From the NCBI GenBank assembly GCA_051877855.1, contig JBJEJH010000036.1, positions 1 through 64,000 of the forward strand: a stretch of 64,000 bases of DNA, read 5' to 3'. The position numbers and the translations under genes were made by a program. How positions within the stretch are numbered: the stretch's first letter is position 1; every line of letters starts with the position of its first letter. This document shows positions 43,939-51,810 of the stretch, piece by piece. This DNA comes from MGBC120314 sp051877855. Its GTDB lineage: Bacteria > Bacillota > Clostridia > Lachnospirales > Lachnospiraceae. Under the pieces are notes generated by a model, which saw only the letters and a program-made list of their open reading frames with translations, was not told where the DNA came from and ran no database searches.

Positions 43939-45906
43939 TCACGAATTCATCTCTTTCGCTTGATACACCGGTTGTTCCAAACGTTTCTGATACTCATCAT
44001 GCGGCAGAGGCCGATCATAATAATATCCCTGGATCATATCACAATTGGCATCACGCAGGAAAGATAATTCCTTGTCGGTCTCAACCCCCTCACAGACTAC
44101 CGTTCGATTCAGATCCTGAATCATTCGAATCAAATGGATAATCATTTTTTCTTTATTGGCATCCCCCTGATCCACACCTTTTAAGAAAGACTTATCCAGC
44201 TTAACCACATCAACTTCCACATCCTTCAACATCGAAAGGGATGAATAACCTGTACCAAAATCATCCATTGATGTATGAATATGTGCCTCACGCATACAAT
44301 CAATAAACTTCTTCAGCATAAAGAAATCTTCATAACCGGAGGATTCCGTTAATTCCACCTCAAGAAATTGAGGATCCACATGGTACCGATCCACGATTTC
44401 AAGAATGTCATCCGCAAGTTTTTCATTATGTAAATGCATCTTCGAAAAATTCGACGATATACGAACCGGAGTAATCCCCTTACTTACCCAATCTGCGATA
44501 TCCATACAAATTTGTTCAAAGACATAGAAATCCAATTCCACGATACTGCCTTCTTTTTCAAGTACCGGAATAAACGCCCCCGGCGGCACCATTTTGCCAT
44601 CCCGAACCCAACGCACCAAGGCCTCGGCGCCACAGAGACGATTGGTCTTCGGGTCAACCTTCGGCTGATAATATATGACAAATTCTCTGTTCAAAAGCGC
44701 CGTCTTAAACCGCTCAAGAACATTCTTCTCCTCAAGAATCTGCTCATACTGATCCTTTTTAAACCAGATATGGTCTGAAGTATGGGAATGCTTTGCAATG
44801 CTCAGGGTCATACTAACGCAATTCATAACATCCCCCACGGTGTCCCTTGGCTGAATCGGATAAATTCCACAGCGGGAGACCAGCTTAAACTCCCTCTCCT
44901 CATCAGCGATTATCACCTTCAATGGAATTACATCGATAGCCTCTAAGAACCTCTGAGCACGTTCCTGCTTTATAAGTACCACAAAATTATCTCCGCCCTG
45001 ACGGGATACCAGTTCATCTTTCTCCAACAAATCTTTTATGGCTTTGGCATATGCCCTAAGCAACAAATCGCCCACCATCGAACCATACTGTCTGTTAATC
45101 AGATTGAAATCCTTAATATTTAACAAAAAGCAGGTATAACGAACTAATTTCTTCTTACGTGCCATGCGTGACATGAATTCCTGACATTGGTCCGCATTCG
45201 GAATTTCCGTAAGTGAATCCAGACTAACAATGTCATTGGTCAATTTTGCGCACAGCCAATAGGCTCCCACACCAAAAGAAAACATAACAAACAACAGCAA
45301 GGAGACCGTACTACCAATCTTAAGAAGTTTTAGAGACATTGCCTCTTTCTTATCTTTCATCTCCTTCGCTGTGATTTCTTTTAAAATCGTGGTACTCTCA
45401 TTGACCGAATCAACACAATCCACCAAAGCCTTATTCATATAGTATTCGGCCGTAGCGATGTCTCCCTGATCACTAAATTCAAAAATGATACCAATATTTT
45501 TAAAATATCCTCCAATTCCCGAATAAATGCGATGATAATAGGACTCATAGCTTCTGCCCTTCATATTTTCGCCGAAGGCTAAAAGAACTTCGTTGATACG
45601 AACTTCAATCTCATTTGCCTGATTCTGAAGCGCCTTCTTGCCATCTGCATCATCGGTGGCCATATGACGGAAAATCGTCGCTTCATGCTGATAAAGAAGC
45701 TGTTCGATTTCTTCCATGTAATTTAGATCCGTGGAATCCACTTCAATCAGCTGCGTATAATCCTCCGTAATCGTACGAAGCTGTATGGTCAGATAAACCA
45801 TGCCAACCACACTAAAAACGGAGCTCATAAGGATAAAAAGCATAATGGTCATTCCCGATATTCTGTTTTTCCTTCTTCTTACACTTCCCAGCCGGTTTTC
45901 CGCCAT
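43939..45906 (-). CDS. Membrane protein with degenerate GGDEF and intact-looking EAL domain
   Basis: 655 aa from the ATG at 45906 (AGGGAG 7 bases upstream; a TTG at 45939 is the longer option). Two TM helices (about 20-40 and 195-220) flank an extracytoplasmic helical sensor. The GGDEF motif is GGDNF, probably not a cyclase. The EAL domain has GAEALVRW, ELTES, DDFGTGYSSL, KLDKSF and CEGVET, the set of a phosphodiesterase. It follows a solute-binding lipoprotein gene by 47 bases, suggesting a periplasmic-type ligand input. Confidence 0.92.
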   Translation of the reverse strand: MAENRLGSVRRRKNRISGMTIMLFILMSSVFSVVGMVYLTIQLRTITEDYTQLIEVDSTDLNYMEEIEQLLYQHEATIFRHMATDDADGKKALQNQANEIEVRINEVLLAFGENMKGRSYESYYHRIYSGIGGYFKNIGIIFEFSDQGDIATAEYYMNKALVDCVDSVNESTTILKEITAKEMKDKKEAMSLKLLKIGSTVSLLLFVMFSFGVGAYWLCAKLTNDIVSLDSLTEIPNADQCQEFMSRMARKKKLVRYTCFLLNIKDFNLINRQYGSMVGDLLLRAYAKAIKDLLEKDELVSRQGGDNFVVLIKQERAQRFLEAIDVIPLKVIIADEEREFKLVSRCGIYPIQPRDTVGDVMNCVSMTLSIAKHSHTSDHIWFKKDQYEQILEEKNVLERFKTALLNREFVIYYQPKVDPKTNRLCGAEALVRWVRDGKMVPPGAFIPVLEKEGSIVELDFYVFEQICMDIADWVSKGITPVRISSNFSKMHLHNEKLADDILEIVDRYHVDPQFLEVELTESSGYEDFFMLKKFIDCMREAHIHTSMDDFGTGYSSLSMLKDVEVDVVKLDKSFLKGVDQGDANKEKMIIHLIRMIQDLNRTVVCEGVETDKELSFLRDANCDMIQGYYYDRPLPHDEYQKRLEQPVYQAKEMNS

Positions 45907-45953
45907 ACTATTGCTCCCTGTTTCATCCATCCGTATCAATCATAATCCGGTAA

Positions 45954-47204
45954 TTATTTCCCCAAACTTGAAGGGGTCACAATCTCTTTCTGTAACTCAT
46001 CTAACAACTCCTGCAAATCACGTCCATCCGGATTTCCCGCAGCCAATACAATTCCATACTTGGTTGCAGCCTTCCAGAAAGGATCAGCCACGCTCTGAAT
46101 ATAGCTGTATGGCGCTTGTTCTGCCAAGGCTGCCACAGCCGGAGACACCTGAACTTCCTCCGTCGCCGCTGCAGTAAGACTTGCCGGACACTCTCCTGTA
46201 TCGTCAAACCGCTGCAACTGATTTTCATCATTAGTCAGGTACTCCGCAAGCAGCATACACCACTGTGGATGCTCGGTGTGAGCATTAATCCCCATCAGCT
46301 TATATCCTGCAAAACTACACATCTGAATCTGTTCTTCTCCCAAAGTATAAGTAGGAAGCTTGGTTGCTGCATAACCATCGCCCCAGGCCGCGGATACACG
46401 TTCAGCATTCCATGGTCCGTTAATACCGGCGATGACTTCTCCTTCCTGCAAAGCCCTAACAAATCCTGCATCATCCAGCGAAACAAAACAAGGATCGGAC
46501 GACAGCTTTAACATTGACTGTGCCACATCAATCCCCTTAAACTTCGTATCGGTTGCATTCCAATTACAAATATTCTGGTTTCCCTCCTCATTACAGGTAA
46601 GTTCCAGACCTGCTGCCTTGAAGAACGAATACAAATACCATCCGCTGCTGTAATCCATGGTGAACTTTTTGTTCTCACGCTCACACACCTCTAAAATCTG
46701 ATCCAAAGACTTTACATCATCTTCTGACAGAAAGTTTTTATTGTAATAAAGATAGTATCCATTACCGGAAGTTACCGGATAGGCATATAATTTATCCTCC
46801 CGAAGAGCTGCCCTCGCAGCGCTGGTTTCCCTTCCACCAACGGAATTAAGAATCTGATCCACATTCTGTGTAATCTCTAATAATGCACCACCCCGGTAAA
46901 GTTCCTCCATCTGATCATCTGCAAAAATAAAGATATCCGCTGCACCTTCCGGATTGGAAAGTACCGTGGCCTTGCAGGTATCCTCACCTTCCATGCTGAT
47001 GGTAAAATCAAAGATTGCATCCTCTTTATACATATCCTGAAACTGTGCTAATTCCTCCCTCAAAGATGCCTCATTGCGCTCATCCGTCCAAAGAGAAAGC
47101 TGAATCGCAGGAACCTCCTTCTTATCCTTTCCACAACCGCACAATACCGCAGCCATCATCATTCCAAGAGCACTGCAAGCTATTATATTACGTATTTTCC
47201 CCAT
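45954..47204 (-). CDS. Extracellular solute-binding lipoprotein (family 1 type)
   Basis: 416 aa from the ATG at 47204 (AGGAG 10-12 bases upstream). Signal peptide with a VLCGC lipobox. The fold matches sugar-type binding proteins (IQLSLWTDERN, ADIFIFADDQMEELY and a GYYLYYNKNF stretch). No ABC permease is adjacent, and the next gene is an EAL protein, so it may serve a signalling rather than a transport role. Confidence 0.9.
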   Translation of the reverse strand: MGKIRNIIACSALGMMMAAVLCGCGKDKKEVPAIQLSLWTDERNEASLREELAQFQDMYKEDAIFDFTISMEGEDTCKATVLSNPEGAADIFIFADDQMEELYRGGALLEITQNVDQILNSVGGRETSAARAALREDKLYAYPVTSGNGYYLYYNKNFLSEDDVKSLDQILEVCERENKKFTMDYSSGWYLYSFFKAAGLELTCNEEGNQNICNWNATDTKFKGIDVAQSMLKLSSDPCFVSLDDAGFVRALQEGEVIAGINGPWNAERVSAAWGDGYAATKLPTYTLGEEQIQMCSFAGYKLMGINAHTEHPQWCMLLAEYLTNDENQLQRFDDTGECPASLTAAATEEVQVSPAVAALAEQAPYSYIQSVADPFWKAATKYGIVLAAGNPDGRDLQELLDELQKEIVTPSSLGK

Positions 47205-47307
47205 CACAATATTTCTCCTTATTAAGCATTTGTAAAAAAAGCATAAACGTCCTAATTTTAACAATATAATTAGTATAATAATACATCAAAAGAGGTAATT
47301 AAGCAAT

Positions 47308-47350
47308 AAAAAAAGTCCTCGATACAGCTTTCTGCCATACCACAGAACTT
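47308..47350 (-). terminator. Terminator after the Gx-transporter operon
   Basis: On the minus strand, AGTTCTGTGGTATGGC can pair (with G-U pairs) with GCTGTATCGAGGACT, followed by seven T. The promoter of the solute-binding gene must lie in the AT-rich stretch beyond. Confidence 0.6.
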
Positions 47351-47387
47351 CCCAAATTATCGTGTTTTTTACCGTTCTTTCAGAAAT

Positions 47388-47924
47388 TCACAGACCGGAT
47401 CGGATTCTTTTCAAATGCTTGATAACAAACTGTGCTGTTAGGCCTGTAAATGTCCCAGCAATAATTCCGGATACACCAAGAACCGGCAAGTAATAAAACA
47501 GCGCCGGTGTTTCCGTAATCAAAACCGCCACAAGGATTTGTCCAAGATTATGGGCAAGAGCACAGAACACGCTGCACACAAAAATCTGCCGGTCGCTCAC
47601 CACCTTGTGCAGCAAAAGCATCAGAAAGAAACTAAAAAAACCTCCTGCCAGACTATAGGCCAGTGCCATTACCTGTCCGGATAACAGACATCCCAAAAAG
47701 ACCCTTACAAAAAGTACATAAAAGGCATCCAAGGGTCCCAAAAGAAACATCGCCATCAGAGTAACGATATTCGAAAGACCAAGCTTAATTCCGGGAATAG
47801 GTGTCAGAGACGGAATCTGCAACTCGATTACAAAGATTATCAGCGCAATGGCCGAAAGCAGCCCATCAAGAACCAAACGCTTCGTCTTATTCAATTGTTT
47901 TCTACTTCCATCCTCCGGATTCAT
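47388..47924 (-). CDS. Gx transporter family membrane protein (Hpre_diP_synt_I family)
   Basis: 178 aa, about five TM helices. The ECF-S-like motif PIPGIKLGLSNIVTL is visible. Older databases call this heptaprenyl diphosphate synthase component I, but no synthase motif is present. The order ApbE, NusG-II, Gx is a known trio in flavin-based extracellular electron transfer and related loci. It is the last gene of the trio. Confidence 0.9.
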   Translation of the reverse strand: MNPEDGSRKQLNKTKRLVLDGLLSAIALIIFVIELQIPSLTPIPGIKLGLSNIVTLMAMFLLGPLDAFYVLFVRVFLGCLLSGQVMALAYSLAGGFFSFFLMLLLHKVVSDRQIFVCSVFCALAHNLGQILVAVLITETPALFYYLPVLGVSGIIAGTFTGLTAQFVIKHLKRIRSGL

Positions 47925-47970
47925 TTACCTCTTACCCGCCTTTTCCATCGATTCATCTTCATCCCTGCCC

Positions 47971-48360
47971 CTAGCGAACCACCGAATCAAATTCCGATTC
48001 CTCCTTCGCACTATTTCCCTCAATTCTCACCACAAGACGATGAGGCAGACAGACAATAGGTGCCACAGAATCCGCAATCCACCCGGTATGGACACATACC
48101 TGATCCGGACAATCTGCGGCACTGATGCAGATTCTCCCCGGCTCTATGGAAAGGGTATTCACACTGCCATCCTTTGATATAATCTCTCTGGTATAACCCT
48201 GTGTAACCAGGGATAAATCCACCGAATAAACACATTCTCCGTCCACATATACATTTGCAATGCTTCCCGGCGCCTTCTTTGCATATAAAAATGCGGTAAT
48301 GCCACCGCTTGCTGCCAATAACACAAGGATTATTATAATCCAGGTCCGTGTCTTTATCAT
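47971..48360 (-). CDS. NusG domain II-containing membrane-anchored protein
   Basis: 129 aa. One N-terminal TM helix, then an extracytoplasmic domain with the NusG-II pattern: SIEPGRICISAADCPDQVC and VCLPHRLVV. Two Cys (in DCPDQVC) are typical. It overlaps the ApbE gene by 4 bases. It is seen with ApbE and Gx genes in flavinylation loci; the exact role is unknown. Confidence 0.9.
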   Translation of the reverse strand: MIKTRTWIIIILVLLAASGGITAFLYAKKAPGSIANVYVDGECVYSVDLSLVTQGYTREIISKDGSVNTLSIEPGRICISAADCPDQVCVHTGWIADSVAPIVCLPHRLVVRIEGNSAKEESEFDSVVR

Positions 48361-49436
48361 TTTCGAATCACCTGCATTTTTCTGCCCTTTAAGGGACTAA
48401 AATTTCCCTCCAGCCCTTCGGTTACATATATATTTCCGTCATCATCCACAAATATTCCTTCAAAATCACCGTATTCCTGCCAGAACCTGATTGCCCCATC
48501 CAGTCCCATAACAAAAAGGGCGGTGGACAAGCCGTCGCAATGCATTCCGGAATCACCAATGATTGTAACAGAACTTAACCCATTGTTTGCAGGATATCCC
48601 GTAGAAGGGTCAATAACGTGATGATACCGTACGCCATCCTCCTCAAAGAAGCGCTGATATCCGCCGGATGTAATAACCACCTGATCAATGATTTCCACAA
48701 ATCCAAGATAGGACTCCGGCTGCATAGGATCCGTGACAGCGATGCGCCATGCCGAACCATCCGGCTTTGCCCCAACGGTCTGCACATTTCCTCCCAGATT
48801 AAGCAGTGCGCTGGTCACACCCTTTTCCAGCAATAACTCACGAACCAGTTCGCCCGTATAGCCCTTCGTCACACTTCCAAGATCAATGGACATATTCTCT
48901 TCAACAGAAACGGTATAAGATACCTCATTACCATTTCCCATCGTTTCAACCTTAATCCCGGAGTAGTCTACATTCTGAAGTAACGCTGCAAGATGGGATT
49001 CCTCCGGCACATGATGATGATCTGTAGTAAAGCCCCATTCAGCTACCACCGGATAGATGGAGATATCCAGGGCACCTTTCGTCTTATCACATAAATCAAT
49101 GGCACCCTGAATCAGCTCTGCAGTACTTTCGCTAACCCTTGCACATTTCTCCTGATTCAGCATATAGATCTCGCTGGCACTGTCCGTAACCGAAAGTTTG
49201 TCCTCAAGTCCCTTGATTAACTCTTCCGCTTCATCCAGTACTTCCTCATCTCCATAAATGGTCAGATCCATCACCGTATCCATGGAAAAAATGGTTCGGG
49301 TATGTTTCTCCTCCCCATTCTTTCCGAAAAGTCCCGACATTCCCTGCCGTTTTGTAGAACAGCTCGTAAGAAGACATAGTGACAATACGCAAAATATTAC
49401 AATTGTTTTTTTTGCATAAATCTTAAAATAATTCAT
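48357..49436 (-). CDS. apbE: FAD:protein FMN transferase, ApbE lipoprotein
   Basis: 359 aa. Lipobox LTSC at about residue 26. ApbE motifs: FSMDTVMD, SIDLGSVTKGYTGEL, ALLNLGGN and HHVIDPSTGYPA, ending with CDGLSTALFVMG. It attaches FMN from FAD to Thr/Ser of exported proteins. No flavinylation target is visible in the window. Confidence 0.95.
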   Translation of the reverse strand: MNYFKIYAKKTIVIFCVLSLCLLTSCSTKRQGMSGLFGKNGEEKHTRTIFSMDTVMDLTIYGDEEVLDEAEELIKGLEDKLSVTDSASEIYMLNQEKCARVSESTAELIQGAIDLCDKTKGALDISIYPVVAEWGFTTDHHHVPEESHLAALLQNVDYSGIKVETMGNGNEVSYTVSVEENMSIDLGSVTKGYTGELVRELLLEKGVTSALLNLGGNVQTVGAKPDGSAWRIAVTDPMQPESYLGFVEIIDQVVITSGGYQRFFEEDGVRYHHVIDPSTGYPANNGLSSVTIIGDSGMHCDGLSTALFVMGLDGAIRFWQEYGDFEGIFVDDDGNIYVTEGLEGNFSPLKGRKMQVIRK

Positions 49437-49443
49437 ATGTATT

Positions 49444-50379
49444 TCACTTTACATACTTTTGCAAGATTTCTTCTACATCATAATCCGATGGATATTTATT
49501 AATAATATCGTAGATTTCTCTCACAAAGCATTCCTCTTCCTCCAACATTTCTGCAGTTTCTTCAACAGAAAATTTCTTATCATATTTCTTACAAATAAGC
49601 TTAATGGTTTTAATAAGGCTTCCTTCTTCTCTTCCTTCTTCTCTTCCTTCTTCTCTTCCCATTTCCCTGTTATCTCTCGCAATTAACTTTTCTCTTCTCT
49701 CAAATGTAAAATCAAGCACCGTCATCTCCAACACCTCCGACCGTCTGCCTCTAAAAAAATCCACTAAAATATCCTCTTCAATACACTCATCGATTGCCCG
49801 GTTGATTGCAGTTTCCAAATTTCCCAGTTCTCTTTCATACTTGCGAACCTTCTCCACAAAAACCGTATATCCAAAAAGGACTTTACTCTTTTTTCTTAAT
49901 TCCTCGTTATGTCCGGGATTAATATTATACACTACACAGGATAGTTTCAAATCATAATATTCACACTTATGTTCATACGCATCCGATAAGTGAAAAACTT
50001 CCTTTGAAGGCCGTTCATTCACTCCGTTATAGAACACCACAAACTTCGGTGTTGGAATTGAAATTAATCTACTCCCATACAAATCATAGTCACTCTTGTT
50101 CACATATTCCCACATCATGTCTGAATAATAGAACATAAACCTTAATGGCATATTCGGATTATATGTTGATTGATGCTCATATAGATTAAAAAAAGAATCA
50201 ATCAAAAACGAAGCATCATTCCTTACCGATAATAAAACCCTTCCATCCAGTTTCTGAATTGTCACCATACCCGGATCTGCATAATGCGAATCATTCAATG
50301 CATTATACGTATCCAACGCATACTCCGGATATTCCTCCAACATCGAAAACACACTACTTTTGTACTCTCGTTTACTCAT
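49444..50379 (-). CDS. Rpn-family recombination-promoting nuclease/PD-(D/E)XK transposase-like protein
   Basis: 311 aa from the ATG at 50379 (AGGAGG 7 bases upstream). The N-terminal half resembles the Rpn nuclease domain (YEHQSTYNPNMPLRFMFYY, VVFYNG.. strands). A C-terminal tract, REEGREEGREEGSL, is encoded by three 12-base repeats at about 49625-49660. Such genes are mobile or recombination-linked in gut Clostridia. The leader is long and structured. Confidence 0.85.
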   Translation of the reverse strand: MSKREYKSSVFSMLEEYPEYALDTYNALNDSHYADPGMVTIQKLDGRVLLSVRNDASFLIDSFFNLYEHQSTYNPNMPLRFMFYYSDMMWEYVNKSDYDLYGSRLISIPTPKFVVFYNGVNERPSKEVFHLSDAYEHKCEYYDLKLSCVVYNINPGHNEELRKKSKVLFGYTVFVEKVRKYERELGNLETAINRAIDECIEEDILVDFFRGRRSEVLEMTVLDFTFERREKLIARDNREMGREEGREEGREEGSLIKTIKLICKKYDKKFSVEETAEMLEEEECFVREIYDIINKYPSDYDVEEILQKYVK

Positions 50380-50452
50380 ACACATGCCTCCTCATCGCAG
50401 GAGCCATGCATACAATGTATCTATCCCTTAGATCATTGGTAATCTGCTATCT

Positions 50453-50556
50453 CCTGCCTTTATTAAATTAAATTTGGAATAAAAGCAGGAAATAAATTAA
50501 GAAATTAATAATAGACGGCGACTCAGCCGATATCATAAAACTACGATACGTTCGCC
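50453..50556 (-). promoter_or_regulatory. Structured 5' leader of the Rpn gene
   Basis: Two hairpins in the roughly 200-base leader. One, CCTGCTTTTATT with AATAAAGGCAGG (50453-50489), is a 12-bp stem just before the ribosome site. The other at 50517-50556 has GGCGA..TCGCC ends and an inner GTATC..GATAT pairing. No known riboswitch family is recognised. Confidence 0.45.
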
Positions 50557-50583
50557 TGCAAATGAATCATCTGCTTTGGCTAA

Positions 50584-50612
50584 ATTGTAACATTTTTCAT
50601 ACATAGATGCAA
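50584..50612 (-). promoter_or_regulatory. Promoter of the Rpn gene
   Basis: TTGCAT (50612-50607) and TACAAT (50589-50584), 17-base spacer, on the minus strand; start near 50577. Confidence 0.7.
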
Positions 50613-50647
50613 GGATAATTCTTAAAGATAAGTTGAACTAAATTTTT

Positions 50648-51667
50648 TTAATTATCCTTTACAATAATTCCGGCCACTGCTGATACCACTCCAAAAAGGA
50701 CTCCTGCCACCGGCCATACGATCCAGGTAAACTCCCATTGCATGGTCACAAAACTCCAGCCAAGGTAAATTGCCACCACAATTCCCCAATAAATCTGTGC
50801 AACCAATGCTATCACAGGACTCTTCTTTTTCATCCCTACAGTATATTCATTTTCCTGTAAAAGCTTCTCATAGCCTTCCCAGATCATGCTTACTCGAACT
50901 ATAAGATTTACAGCAACCGCAACAATAATTAATAACACACTGACGGCAGACACAATCAGCCATTCACTTAACTCCATCATAGCAGCCGTCAATAAAGGTA
51001 ACGCACTAACGATACAAAGAACCACACCCAAAGCGATATAATTGGTGTGTTTGCTTTCATACTCTTTTTTGCGCTGGGTAACCATACCGGTAACACCATA
51101 CTCTGTCTCAATCTCTTCCCGTTCAAGGAATTCATAATCTTTGACTCTTGCATCACAAGTTATAAAGGAATAAACTGCCACTGCAACCAAGGCAAGAAGT
51201 GTAACGACGCCGATGCCAGCCGCCATATTCTCCGTGATAAAAAATCCTTCCACCTCAGAGATCCCTGCAAGGAAAATCAATAACGCCGGTGAGATAATAC
51301 ATAAGGAAACGGCATTTGCCGTCTTCGTGGCATTACTCTCCTGAATCTTTAAAAACTCATTGGCCTCTTCCATAGACACTTTACGTGGAGCGGGACGTTC
51401 ATTCACCACTGCACCATTCACGGTAGGAACATCGGTCATTGTATTCTGAATATACTGTCCTTCCGGTTCCATCTCATCCTTTAAAAGGTAGTCCGTGGAA
51501 ACATTAAATATTTCTGCCATCTTAAGAATCTTCTGCAGATCCGGTACTGCCTGCGCTCCTTCCCACTTGGATACGGACTGTCTCGAAACCGATAACTGTT
51601 CCGCTAACTCTTCCTGAGACCAGCCATTTTTCTTACGTTCATTAATAATCTTATCTGCTAATATCAT
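50648..51667 (-). CDS. XRE-family regulator with multi-pass membrane C-terminus
   Basis: 339 aa. HTH in residues 1-60 (WSQEELAEQLSVSRQSVSKW). Five or so TM helices lie in residues about 115-335. It is a membrane-tethered regulator. GGGGAGG is 8 bases before the ATG. Two matching sites around its promoter fit self-regulation. Confidence 0.9.
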   Translation of the reverse strand: MILADKIINERKKNGWSQEELAEQLSVSRQSVSKWEGAQAVPDLQKILKMAEIFNVSTDYLLKDEMEPEGQYIQNTMTDVPTVNGAVVNERPAPRKVSMEEANEFLKIQESNATKTANAVSLCIISPALLIFLAGISEVEGFFITENMAAGIGVVTLLALVAVAVYSFITCDARVKDYEFLEREEIETEYGVTGMVTQRKKEYESKHTNYIALGVVLCIVSALPLLTAAMMELSEWLIVSAVSVLLIIVAVAVNLIVRVSMIWEGYEKLLQENEYTVGMKKKSPVIALVAQIYWGIVVAIYLGWSFVTMQWEFTWIVWPVAGVLFGVVSAVAGIIVKDN

Positions 51668-51735
51668 TTTCTTATCCTCCCCGGTGGCTCTGCCACCATT
51701 CTTTTTCTGCTAGCAAGGTAATCATATAAAAATAT

Positions 51736-51785
51736 GCGGTTGCACACCATAAAGTCAACTTTTCAATTTGTCAACCGGCGGTTGC
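51736..51785 (-). promoter_or_regulatory. XRE gene promoter flanked by GCAACCGC sites
   Basis: TTGACA (51774-51769) and TATGGT (51751-51746), 17-base spacer. GCAACCGC occurs at 51736-51743 and 51778-51785, 42 bases apart (four helical turns), flanking the promoter. The upstream copy extends to the palindrome CAACCGCCGGTTG. An additional hairpin, GGTGGC-AGA-GCCACC, at 51681-51695 lies next to the ribosome site. Confidence 0.6.
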
Positions 51786-51810
51786 ATCCCCGTATTCAAG
51801 CGGTTTTGAG

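Noticed and set aside
49620..49665. Simple-sequence DNA repeat as a mobile-element end
   Set aside because: It is the in-frame REEG repeat within the Rpn gene; no inverted repeats or target duplications flank it.
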